Source: Candidatus Pullilachnospira intestinigallinarum
GTDB taxonomy: Bacteria; Bacillota; Clostridia; Lachnospirales; Lachnospiraceae
Assembly (NCBI GenBank): GCA_018711275.1
Contig: DVIN01000040.1
Location: 1 to 37,043 of the forward strand
DNA length: 37,043 nt
Direction of reading: 5' to 3'
Shown: piece by piece, positions 30,112-37,043 of the stretch
How the letters are laid out: each line of letters begins with the position of its first letter
Numbering within the stretch: the stretch's first letter is position 1
Translations under genes and position numbers: made by a program
Notes under the pieces: generated by a model
The model's database searches: none
Told to the model about the DNA's origin: nothing
Seen by the model: the letters and a program-made list of their open reading frames with translations, nothing else

Positions 30112-30411
30112 TTATTCGTAATCCAGGCAGACGCGCTCTGTCACATAGGGACGGACATAGGTATCCGCCACTTTGACATGTTCCGGATGCACTCCATAGG
30201 CGGCGATATCCTCCGCTTTTTCCAGGGTGGTCACCAGCGCCACATCATGGGTACTGGATGCCAGAGGATTCTCCACGAACTCCACCGTGAGTAGTCCGGG
30301 TACCTTTCCCACCAGTGCTTTCAGATTTTCAGCCATGGCCGCCTTCAGTTCCGGCTTTTTCTCCTCCGGAATTTCCGGACGGAACTTCCACATAACAATA
30401 TGATGTGCCAT
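30112..30411 (-). CDS. Stress-response A/B-barrel (Dabb) protein
   Basis: This 99-residue ferredoxin-fold protein of the Dabb family has an N-terminal MAHHIVMWKFRPE (the HxVxFKF motif), a central ENPLASSTHDVALVT, and a C-terminal YGVHPEHVKVADTYVRPY. Dabb proteins form dimeric alpha/beta barrels. Some are enzymes of small aromatic metabolism and most have no known role. GGAAAGGAG precedes ATG 30411. The gene stands alone, with a terminator after it. Confidence 0.88.
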   Translation of the reverse strand: MAHHIVMWKFRPEIPEEKKPELKAAMAENLKALVGKVPGLLTVEFVENPLASSTHDVALVTTLEKAEDIAAYGVHPEHVKVADTYVRPYVTERVCLDYE

Positions 30412-30570
30412 TTGCAGTCTCCTTTCCTGTTTCGGCCATACGGCCATTTTTTCGCTGTCAGCGCATATTCCTGCCAGGAAGTCCGCGGGCCCGTCCATAC
30501 GGCGCGGCTGCGGATTCTCTCTGTCGCTTTATTGTAATATACCAAAGACCGTCTGTCAAACAGAACGTCA

Positions 30571-31728
30571 TCAATACCATCTCACCATAGGAAGATCATT
30601 GTTGATGCCTTTGGTCAGAAGGAGCTGATGAAGGTCGATGATTCCATTGTGGAAGGTCGCCGCGCAGGCGTTCAGGTAAAGATCCCACATTCTGAGGAAC
30701 CGCTCGTCGAACATCTTCCGCTCTTCCTCCAGATGTTTATGGAAGTTGTCAGCCCAGCACAGAAGTGTTTTGTTGTAGTGCAGCCTAAGGTTCTCCACGT
30801 CCATGGTATGGAAATTATCCTCTGCCAGACAGGAAAGCATCTCCCGCAGGCTGGGGACCGTTCCGCCGGGGAAGATATATTTCTTGATCCAGGCGTCGCC
30901 GGGATGTTCTTTCAGCGCGCTGATGAAATGCAGCAGGAAGACGCCTCCCTCTTTCAGCACCTGGCTGACGCAGTCCACAAACAGCTGGTAATTGGGCCGT
31001 CCCACATGCTCCACCATACCGACGCTGACCACCCGGTCAAACTGGTATCCGCTCTTGGGAAGATCCCGGTAATCCATAATCTCAGCCTTCAGATAATCCT
31101 GCAGGCCTTCTTCCTCAATCCGTCTGTTGAACTCCTTGCACTGCTCGGTACTCAGCGTGATTCCCACGCCTTTGATTTTGTATTTTTTTGCGGCCTCAAT
31201 CAGCAGAAATCCCCAGCCGCAGCCGATATCCAGCAAAGTCATGCCTTCCTTCAGGTTCAGCTTCTGAAGGATATAATCCACCTTATTTACCTGTGCCTGA
31301 TACAAGGTGTCCTCCGGCGTCTTGAAATAACCGCAGGAGTAGCTCATGGTCTCGTCCAGCCACAATTTGTAAAAATCGTTTCCGATATCGTAATGCGAGG
31401 TAACCTCTTTCTGCTGATTCTTTTTGGATACGGAAGTGTGAATCAGTTTTTTCAGCGCGCCCTCATCTGTGGAGAATTTGCTCATCTGTCCCAGAAAATG
31501 ATCCAGCGCGTAATACAGGTCTCCCTCAATCTCCAGATCTCCGTCCATATAAGCCTCTCCCAGTGCCAGCGAGGTGCTGGTCAGAAGCTTTGTTTTGGAA
31601 ATCGGCTTTTTGAAATCCACGGTAAATTCGGGTTTTCCTTCCCCGATCATGTATTCTTTGCCGTCCATTTTCACAAGAAAGGGGTAATCCGTGAACCGTT
31701 TCAGAAATGATACAAGAATATTTTCCAT
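30571..31728 (-). CDS. cfa: Cyclopropane-fatty-acyl-phospholipid synthase
   Basis: This 385-residue SAM-dependent methyltransferase adds a methylene across the double bond of unsaturated acyl chains in membrane phospholipids. Visible features are HYDIGNDFYKLWLDETMSYS (bicarbonate/lipid site region), SAM motif LLDIGCGWG (165-173), VGMVEHVG, and the C-terminal RMWDLYLNACAATF. Length and order match bacterial CFA synthases. GGGAGG is seven bases before ATG 31728. It is divergent from the antiporter operon and appears monocistronic. Confidence 0.92.
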   Translation of the reverse strand: MENILVSFLKRFTDYPFLVKMDGKEYMIGEGKPEFTVDFKKPISKTKLLTSTSLALGEAYMDGDLEIEGDLYYALDHFLGQMSKFSTDEGALKKLIHTSVSKKNQQKEVTSHYDIGNDFYKLWLDETMSYSCGYFKTPEDTLYQAQVNKVDYILQKLNLKEGMTLLDIGCGWGFLLIEAAKKYKIKGVGITLSTEQCKEFNRRIEEEGLQDYLKAEIMDYRDLPKSGYQFDRVVSVGMVEHVGRPNYQLFVDCVSQVLKEGGVFLLHFISALKEHPGDAWIKKYIFPGGTVPSLREMLSCLAEDNFHTMDVENLRLHYNKTLLCWADNFHKHLEEERKMFDERFLRMWDLYLNACAATFHNGIIDLHQLLLTKGINNDLPMVRWY

Positions 31729-31860
31729 TTTTTTGCCTCCCATGATCCTTTAAAATTCTGTCTGAAGCAAATGGCGACGTTTCCTTTTCCGAAAACAGTG
31801 CTGCATTGCTTTTTTTATTATAACACCCGGAAAAATGGGACGCCATGGTTAAAGTGACTC

Positions 31861-31888
31861 AAAAGCCCCCGCAAAAAAGGGGTGCTTC
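31861..31888. other. Small hairpin in the divergent cfa/antiporter region
   Basis: AAGCCCC and GGGGTGCTT pair over eight bases with one bulge around an A-rich loop. On the minus strand CTTTTGAG follows. It lies in front of the cfa gene and could be a weak attenuator or terminator. Confidence 0.3.
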
Positions 31889-31912
31889 TGTAAATTTTAT
31901 CCGTACATCTTC

Positions 31913-31942
31913 TTGCATTTTCCGCTCGGTATACGGTATAAT
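31913..31942 (+). promoter_or_regulatory. Promoter of the antiporter operon
   Basis: TTGCAT (31913-31918) and TATAAT (31937-31942) are 18 bases apart. The transcript would begin close to the ribosome site, which supports the TTG start at 31968 over upstream ATGs. Confidence 0.55.
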
Positions 31943-31967
31943 TTCTATGGCTATGGAGGTGAAGATC

Positions 31968-33404
31968 TTGAAAAAAATAATAACTTTACTATGTGTACTT
32001 TGCCCGGCATTTCTACTCTGTCCGATCAATGCCTGGGCGGCCGATGGATCCGCAGAGGCCGGCGTACCCGTATGGCTTTGTATTCCTTTCGCGGGACTGC
32101 TGCTGTGCATCGCGGTTATGCCCCTTCTGAAAGGCGAATGGTGGGATGCGCATAAACCGCTTGTGGTAGCCGGCTGGGTGCTGGCCATGGTGATCCCTTT
32201 CTCCGTCATCTACGGAGTGGGTGAAATGGCCGAGACCGTGCTGGACTGCGCGGTAAACGACTATGTGACCTTTATCATTCTTCTGTTCGGTCTGTTCTGT
32301 GTTTCCGGCAACATTACCATGGAAGGAGATTTTGCGGGGTCTCCCCGGGTAAATGTGGGACTTCTGGCCCTGGGAACCTTCCTGGCAAGCTGTATCGGGA
32401 CCACGGGAGCCAGTATGCTTATGGTGCGTCCGGTTCTCAAAATGAATTCCTGGAGAAGACGGAAAGCTCATATCATGATTTTCTTTATTTTCATGGTTTC
32501 CAATATGGGCGGAATCCTGACGCCCATCGGTGACCCGCCGCTTTTGATGGGCTTTATGCGCGGCGTGCCCTTTTTCTGGAGTCTGCATCTGTTACCGGTA
32601 CTTTTATTCAATATGGTGGTGCTTCTGTTTGCCTTTTATCAGGTGGACAGGCGGATGTATCGTAAGGATATCGCGGAGGGAAGAAAACCGGATATCAGCA
32701 GACCGGGAACCCGGTTCCGCATCGACGGCCTGCACAATATTCTCTTTCTCCTGATGATCGTAGCGGCCGTTATTTTAAGCGGTGTCCTGCCCGGATTGAA
32801 AGCCTTCCAGGACAGCGCCGGCAATGTTCTTGGCATACATATTTTCCGGGATGTAACTTTCAGTCTCCCTTCGATTATCGAAATTGTGATGATTCTTGCC
32901 GCGGCCGCCCTGTCCTTTAAGACAACGCCAAAAGACATCCGGACCCGAAATCATTTTACCTGGGGATCCATCCAGGAGGTGGCCGTTTTATTTATCGGTA
33001 TATTCATCACCATGCAGCCGGCACTGATGCTGCTGCGGCAGGTGGGACCTGGCCTTGGACTGGATCAGCCCTATCAGCTTTTCTGGGCCACAGGCGCTCT
33101 GTCAAGCTTTCTGGATAATACGCCGACGTATCTGGTATTTCTTACCACTGCGGGCGCCATCGGATTTACCGGCGGTATTTCCACCAGTCTGGGGACCGTT
33201 CCGGTGCATCTTCTGTCAGCGATTTCCTGCGGCGCGGTGTTTATGGGCGCAAATACTTATATCGGAAACGCCCCCAATTTCATGGTAAAATCCATTTCTG
33301 ACGAAAACGGTGTCCCCATGCCGTCTTTCTTTGGATACATGCTGTGGTCACTGGGCTTTTTAATCCCGCTGTTCCTGTTGGACACATTGATATTCTTTTT
33401 ATAA
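31968..33404 (+). CDS. Sodium:proton antiporter / citrate-type transporter (NhaD/ArsB superfamily)
   Basis: This 478-residue polytopic membrane protein has about 12 hydrophobic helices. It shows paired family motifs: SCIGTTGASMLMVRP with SNMGGILTPIGDPPLLMGF in the first half, and SSFLDNTPTYLVF with MGANTYIGNAPNFMVKSI in the second. These re-entrant GDPP and N-x-PN loops are typical of NhaD and related ion-transporter proteins. The start is taken as TTG 31968 because GGAGG (31955-31959) is eight bases before it and the promoter ends at 31942. This gives a signal-like N-terminus (KKIITLLCVLCPAFLL). It is followed after 17 bases by a kinase-like gene in the same operon. Confidence 0.8.
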   Translation: MKKIITLLCVLCPAFLLCPINAWAADGSAEAGVPVWLCIPFAGLLLCIAVMPLLKGEWWDAHKPLVVAGWVLAMVIPFSVIYGVGEMAETVLDCAVNDYVTFIILLFGLFCVSGNITMEGDFAGSPRVNVGLLALGTFLASCIGTTGASMLMVRPVLKMNSWRRRKAHIMIFFIFMVSNMGGILTPIGDPPLLMGFMRGVPFFWSLHLLPVLLFNMVVLLFAFYQVDRRMYRKDIAEGRKPDISRPGTRFRIDGLHNILFLLMIVAAVILSGVLPGLKAFQDSAGNVLGIHIFRDVTFSLPSIIEIVMILAAAALSFKTTPKDIRTRNHFTWGSIQEVAVLFIGIFITMQPALMLLRQVGPGLGLDQPYQLFWATGALSSFLDNTPTYLVFLTTAGAIGFTGGISTSLGTVPVHLLSAISCGAVFMGANTYIGNAPNFMVKSISDENGVPMPSFFGYMLWSLGFLIPLFLLDTLIFFL

Positions 33405-33421
33405 AAGGAGGGCGGACAGAT

Positions 33422-34417
33422 ATGAAGGACAATCACGAAAAATGTCTGGAACTGGCCAATCGTATTTATGATCTGGACGCGAAGGTTTACGATTGCGTGG
33501 GATCGGCGCTTGGCCGGACCTTTACCGGAAACAGGGAAAATACCGTACAGAATCTTTGCATGCTGATGCTTGCGAAACCGGACGGGCATCTTCTCAGAAG
33601 TGAACTGGCTCTGATCAGCAATATGGCCCGGACCATTCCGGATAAAGAGGCAAAAGACAGGATGCTGGCGGAATATGACAGTATCCTGAAAGAAATCGAA
33701 AATCTGCCGGACAGTTTCGGCAAGGTGGATATTCTGGATCTTACCAGGGCTGAACTGAATCCCACGGCCAGGAAAAAGCTTTCCGAAAATGATCATCTGG
33801 TCATTTGCATCAGCCGAACGCAGGGAAGCGCAGGAAATGATATCGGATTTGAGCTGGCAGATGAGCTGCATATCAATTATTATGATGTGGAAATCTTCAA
33901 TCAGGTGCTGAAACGTCTGGAAGCGGAAAAGGGTTCTGTTGATGACGCGGAAACCGACCATTTTACGGAATTTGACAAATATAAGAAAAAATCTTTCCGT
34001 CTGAAAACCTGGTTCCGGGAATTTAACCGTTACCACGGGCTTCCCAGACAGGACGCCATATTTTTCAATATGAGTGATCTGATCTGCAATCTGGCCCGGA
34101 CGGAGGACTGTGTGATCATGGGACGGTGCGCGGATTCGATTCTGGCCAACAACCATATTCCTCACATCAGCCTGTTTATCAGCGCTCCCTTTACGCTCCG
34201 TGTCCGGCGGATTATGGCATCCAAAAATATGGATCTTAAACAGGCTTCCCGCTTTTTACGGCAGATGGACCGGCAGCATAAGAGATACTACGATTTCTAT
34301 ACGGACGGGCGTTGGGGCAGGCCGGAAAGCTATGACCTGTGTATCAACAGCGCCAATTACGGAATTCGGGAAACCATTGATCTGATTGAACGTATGATTA
34401 ACCAGAAAAGGAACTAA
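33422..34417 (+). CDS. Cytidylate kinase-like family protein with N-terminal extension
   Basis: This 331-residue protein has a C-terminal P-loop kinase-like domain from about residue 125 of the cytidylate-kinase-like type. Its nucleotide loop is VICISRTQGSAGNDIGFELA, where relatives usually have SRxYGSGGxxI. Later come FFNMSDLICNLARTEDCVIM with GRCAD, and LFISAPFTLRVRRIM. The first 120 residues are helical and unrecognised. The loop's G-S-A-G-N-D variant makes normal phosphoryl transfer uncertain. ATG 33422 has AAAAGGAGGG upstream. It lies between an antiporter and an SGNH hydrolase in one operon. Confidence 0.75.
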   Translation: MKDNHEKCLELANRIYDLDAKVYDCVGSALGRTFTGNRENTVQNLCMLMLAKPDGHLLRSELALISNMARTIPDKEAKDRMLAEYDSILKEIENLPDSFGKVDILDLTRAELNPTARKKLSENDHLVICISRTQGSAGNDIGFELADELHINYYDVEIFNQVLKRLEAEKGSVDDAETDHFTEFDKYKKKSFRLKTWFREFNRYHGLPRQDAIFFNMSDLICNLARTEDCVIMGRCADSILANNHIPHISLFISAPFTLRVRRIMASKNMDLKQASRFLRQMDRQHKRYYDFYTDGRWGRPESYDLCINSANYGIRETIDLIERMINQKRN

Positions 34418-34447
34418 AGATCTGTGTCGGAAAGGAGAATGCTGTCT

Positions 34448-35119
34448 ATGACGGATGCAGACAGACGCTATCAGGAACAGAATATTGACGGTGAGCAGAG
34501 ACGGAAACTGGATTCCTACCGGCTTCTCAACGAATATGCCAGAAAAGGACAGATTCTCTTTACCGGCTCTTCTCTGATGGAACAGTTTCCTGTTCAGGAA
34601 CTGCTCTGGGCGAACGGAGATGAACGGATCATCTACAATCGGGGCGTCAGCGGCTTTACCACCACGGATATGCTGCACGCCATGGAAGAAATGGTGTTCG
34701 GGCTGCTTCCCTCCCGGATTTTTATTAACATCGGTACCAACGATATCGGAAGTCCGGATTACCGTCCGGAGCATCTGGCAGCCAACTGCCGCCGGATCCT
34801 GAAGCAGATCCGTGTTCGTCTGCCCCAGGCAGAAATCAGCGTGATGGCTTACTATCCGGTAAATGAAACGGTCATTGCCGGGGGAATGACGCCGGAGGAG
34901 GCGGCCGGTCAGTTTGTCACGCGAAACAACCGGAATATCCGTCTGGCCAATCAGATGATGGAACGGCTGGCCCGTGAACTGGGCTGCCGCTTCCTCGATG
35001 TCAATGAGGGGCTTACCGATGAGCAGGGAAGGCTGAGAAAGGAATTTACGGTGGAAGGGATCCATATGTATCCCAATGCGTACCGCATTGTATTGGAGAA
35101 TCTCAGGAAGTATCTGTGA
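34448..35119 (+). CDS. SGNH/GDSL-type hydrolase
   Basis: This 223-residue cytoplasmic esterase/lipase-like protein has block I ILFTGSSLMEQF (nucleophile Ser42; the usual GDS reads GSS), block II YNRGVSGFTT (Gly67), block III NIGTND (Asn98), and block V FTVEGIHMYPNAY with the catalytic His and Glu in place of the usual Asp. No signal peptide is present. ATG 34448 is chosen because AAGGAG lies ten bases upstream; GTG 34424 precedes that site. It may deacylate a small molecule or sugar; the substrate is unknown. It is the last gene of the antiporter operon. Confidence 0.85.
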   Translation: MTDADRRYQEQNIDGEQRRKLDSYRLLNEYARKGQILFTGSSLMEQFPVQELLWANGDERIIYNRGVSGFTTTDMLHAMEEMVFGLLPSRIFINIGTNDIGSPDYRPEHLAANCRRILKQIRVRLPQAEISVMAYYPVNETVIAGGMTPEEAAGQFVTRNNRNIRLANQMMERLARELGCRFLDVNEGLTDEQGRLRKEFTVEGIHMYPNAYRIVLENLRKYL

Positions 35120-35133
35120 TTTTCGGTCACAGA
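35113..35133. terminator. Hairpin shared by converging genes
   Basis: TCTGTGA / TCACAGA arms with a 7-base loop overlap the SGNH stop codon and reach into the last codons of the GNAT on the other strand. ACCTTTTC follows on the plus strand. It is a probable weak two-way terminator. Confidence 0.45.
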
Positions 35134-35672
35134 ACCTTTTCATATGCCCGGTACCATTTCAGTCCATAAACTTCTTCCAGCCCCAGATCCACCATTCCAC
35201 AAAAACGGAAACCACATTTTTCAAAAAGTCTGGCTGCAGGAAGGTTATCCTGATAGGTGTCCAGGCGTACCGCCCTGCGATTTTGTCGGCTTGCCAGATC
35301 TTCGGCATACTGAAGAAGCGCCGCACCCACTCCATATCCGAAATAATCAGGATGTACTGCCAGGATATGAATTACCAGCACCGGAGCCTCCATGGGAATC
35401 TGCCACTTGACTGTCTGATAGGCATCTTCCTGCTTTGGCAGACAGATCACTGTTCCAACCACAGCATCTCCAAGAACTGCCACATATAGCTGCCCGTTTC
35501 TGAAACCTTCCTCCGCCTGCTCCCGTATCGGATAAACTCCCTTTTTCCAACGTGGATAGTTCTTCTGACCCGGTTTTGCAAGATAATCATTCAAATCGTT
35601 ATACAAGTTTTCAATATCATCCAGATCCTTTTCGCAGGCCGGACGTACTTCAATATTTGTGTTCTTGTTCAT
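35127..35672 (-). CDS. GNAT family N-acetyltransferase
   Basis: This 181-residue acetyltransferase starts IEVRPACEKDLDDIENLYND and carries the strand-4/helix segment VIHILAVHPDYFGYGVGAAL (acetyl-CoA pyrophosphate loop, here GYGVG), followed by the usual NLPAARLFEKCGF. Its substrate is unknown. GGGAAAGAG precedes ATG. It follows the HAD phosphatase gene by 20 bases and is probably cotranscribed with it. Confidence 0.88.
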   Translation of the reverse strand: MNKNTNIEVRPACEKDLDDIENLYNDLNDYLAKPGQKNYPRWKKGVYPIREQAEEGFRNGQLYVAVLGDAVVGTVICLPKQEDAYQTVKWQIPMEAPVLVIHILAVHPDYFGYGVGAALLQYAEDLASRQNRRAVRLDTYQDNLPAARLFEKCGFRFCGMVDLGLEEVYGLKWYRAYEKVL

Positions 35673-35692
35673 TTCTCTTTCCCTGTTTCAAA

Positions 35693-36535
35693 TCATTTTT
35701 CCGTTGAAACGTTTAATCTTCCATAGTTCTCTTCCAGCCACCTGGCCACGCTGTCCGAATCGTTATCTCCGATGACGCCCGTGGCCTCCTGTTTCAGTTC
35801 TTCCACTGCATTTTCCACTGCGTAACATTCATCAGAGATCCGAAACATGGGAAGATCATTGATGGAATCCCCAAAGGAAACCACCCGATCACACTTCCAG
35901 AGTTTTTTTAACTTCAGAATCGCATGATATTTTGTGGCTTTTGCAGGCATGATTTCCAGCCAGTATTCCGGACGGTACAACTCCTGCTGAAAGGTACAGT
36001 GATACCGCCTATCATCAGCAAATACAGCATACAGCGGTTCCAGTTCTTCCTTTTCTCCGATGCAGGTATAATAAAAAGTCTCTCCCACATACAGGCCATC
36101 TCCGGTATCCAGAGGCCGGAGCCGCCTGTCGCCTTTTCGGTTATCGAAGTACCGCTGCTTTCCTTCATTTACCCTGGACATATCCCAGGAAACTCTCTCT
36201 TCCCCGTCAACAAAAGCATACACCACCGGACTGATCCGATGCTCTTCCAATTTTCTGCGGACATAAGCCCGTTCCTCCGGGGAAATTCCTTCGGAGGCCA
36301 GAATTTTGCCGGTGGCCGGTTCCATGATATAGGCGCCGTTATAGACGATCACCGGAATCCCGGCGGACAGGCCCCGGGTAACCACGGAGGCGGAACTCAG
36401 CGATCTTGCCGTGGCATAGGTGAAAGGCATTCCCTCCGCCGCCAGGCGGTTGAGGATTTCCAGACTGCGGGGGCTGATGCGAGCCTGCGTATTCAGCAAT
36501 GTTCCGTCAAGATCTGATACATAAAGTGTTTTCAT
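35693..36535 (-). CDS. Cof-type HAD phosphatase
   Basis: This 280-residue HAD hydrolase of the Cof/YbiV group has motif I YVSDLDGTLL (D8, D10), motif II in TYATAR, the Lys of motif III near AKATKYHAIL, and motif IV SFGDSINDLPM. The C2 cap domain lies between about 85 and 190. These enzymes dephosphorylate sugar phosphates or flavin-like phosphates with low specificity. AGGAGGACTGAG precedes ATG. It is probably cotranscribed with the following GNAT. Confidence 0.9.
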   Translation of the reverse strand: MKTLYVSDLDGTLLNTQARISPRSLEILNRLAAEGMPFTYATARSLSSASVVTRGLSAGIPVIVYNGAYIMEPATGKILASEGISPEERAYVRRKLEEHRISPVVYAFVDGEERVSWDMSRVNEGKQRYFDNRKGDRRLRPLDTGDGLYVGETFYYTCIGEKEELEPLYAVFADDRRYHCTFQQELYRPEYWLEIMPAKATKYHAILKLKKLWKCDRVVSFGDSINDLPMFRISDECYAVENAVEELKQEATGVIGDNDSDSVARWLEENYGRLNVSTEK

Positions 36536-36558
36536 CTCAGTCCTCCTGATATCGTTTT

Positions 36559-36588
36559 CCTCCCAATGATATTCACCGCATTGGGAGG
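36559..36588. other. 9-bp inverted repeat between methyltransferase and HAD genes
   Basis: CCTCCCAAT / ATTGGGAGG with a 12-base loop. No T-run follows on the transcribed (minus) strand, so it may be a read-through hairpin, an mRNA-stability element or a regulator site. Confidence 0.4.
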
Positions 36589-36602
36589 TTTCGTATCTTT
36601 CC

Positions 36603-37043
36603 CTATGGTTTCACTGCCCTGGTGGCCCAGAAGGTGGGAATTCCATGTTCATGAAGCCGCCCCGCGCCGTTGGTATCCTCATAGACATCCGTGAGAAGAA
36701 ATCCGGCTTCCAGCTGGCCGCCGATCTGTTCCTCCAGGGTATGGGAAAACTGTACGCCGTCCCCGGCTGCTTCCAGCTGCCGCATCTGTTCAGGATTTTT
36801 CAGAGGATTAAAGGGCAGACAGTTCTGAAGATACTCTTCCTTCTCATCCAGGATATAATTGATTCCGTTGTCAAATCCGCCCAGCAGTACGCCGCCGGGC
36901 TTAAGTACCCGGAAGCACTCCCGGAAAATGGGCCGGACCTCCTCCACATAACAGTTGGAAACCGGATGAAAAATCAGGTCAAAAGATTCGTCCGCAAAAG
37001 GCAGCGGCTTCGTCATATCCGCCCGCACCAGATTCACCGGATA
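36603..37043 (-). CDS. Class I SAM-dependent methyltransferase, C-terminal part
   Basis: The frame is open to the right edge, so the SAM-binding motif I lies outside the window. Visible are ADMTKPLPFADESFDLIFHP (motif II region), RECFRVLKPGGVLLGGFDNG (post-II), and a C-terminal half that includes DEKEEYLQNCLPFNPLKNPE, ending WATRAVKP. The pattern is that of small-molecule class I methyltransferases; the substrate is unknown. It is transcribed toward the HAD gene, 67 bases away. Confidence 0.82.
   Translation of the reverse strand, partial: YPVNLVRADMTKPLPFADESFDLIFHPVSNCYVEEVRPIFRECFRVLKPGGVLLGGFDNGINYILDEKEEYLQNCLPFNPLKNPEQMRQLEAAGDGVQFSHTLEEQIGGQLEAGFLLTDVYEDTNGAGRLHEHGIPTFWATRAVKP

Noticed and set aside
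1-37043. CRISPR arrays, tRNA or rRNA genes and prophage modules
   Set aside because: No regularly spaced direct repeats, cloverleaf sequences, rRNA-like stretches or phage structural genes were seen on reading through the window.

Overview
The window looks like chromosomal DNA of an anaerobic low-GC Gram-positive, most likely a gut Lachnospiraceae-type Clostridium. The evidence is strong AGGAGG-type ribosome sites throughout and gene families typical of that group: HelD, YczE-like, PdaA-like and YrvL-like proteins, [4Fe-4S] aldo/keto reductases, a ferredoxin-nitroreductase, and pyruvate formate-lyase with its activase. Family assignments rest on motifs read by eye; no database search was possible. 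No rRNA, tRNA, CRISPR, transposase or phage structural gene was recognised.

Layout. 1-5500: a tail of an upstream gene, a YczE-like membrane protein, then on the minus strand a tightly overlapping operon (ECF sigma factor, six-helix membrane protein, ABC ATPase, ABC-2 permease). An AT-richer nitrilase-family amidase with its own promoter and a YrvL-like membrane protein follow. 5500-8460: a truncated esterase, an intact aldo/keto reductase, and a gene graveyard of about 1.2 kb. The graveyard holds two pieces of a second aldo/keto reductase separated by fragments of an adenylate-forming enzyme, a GNAT acetyltransferase with a nonsense codon, and a Gp37/DUF5131 gene in the opposite orientation. 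8552-12341: PdaA-like deacetylase, a GNAT, two SDRs, short unrecognised remnants, and a truncated FeoA-like reading frame that leads into a terminator. 12432-16054: a heterodimeric ABC exporter with one degenerate ATP site. 16136-16408: a 43-codon cysteine- and tryptophan-containing small gene with its own promoter and terminator.

16412-19583: the pyruvate formate-lyase locus. The enzyme is encoded as two separately translated genes: a 694-residue barrel with the Cys-Cys pair and an 80-residue glycyl-radical subunit, followed by the activase. 20012-21125: two AT-rich tandem paralogues of about 135 residues and a 45-codon small frame. 21199-29868: a long minus-strand run. It holds a NYN/tandem-LOTUS protein overlapping a HelD-type helicase, then a family I CoA-transferase, ferredoxin-nitroreductase, RpiB-like isomerase, [4Fe-4S] aldo/keto reductase, Nif11-like small protein and S66 peptidase. 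30112-37043: Dabb protein, cyclopropane fatty acid synthase, an NhaD/ArsB-type antiporter operon with a cytidylate-kinase-like protein and an SGNH hydrolase, a GNAT, a Cof-type HAD phosphatase and a truncated methyltransferase at the edge.

The most interesting items are the split pyruvate formate-lyase with a cysteine-bearing tail, the small cysteine peptide gene between the activase and the exporter, the shattered aldo/keto reductase, the NYN-LOTUS/HelD coupling, and the Nif11-like/S66 pair at the end of an operon of unknown pathway.
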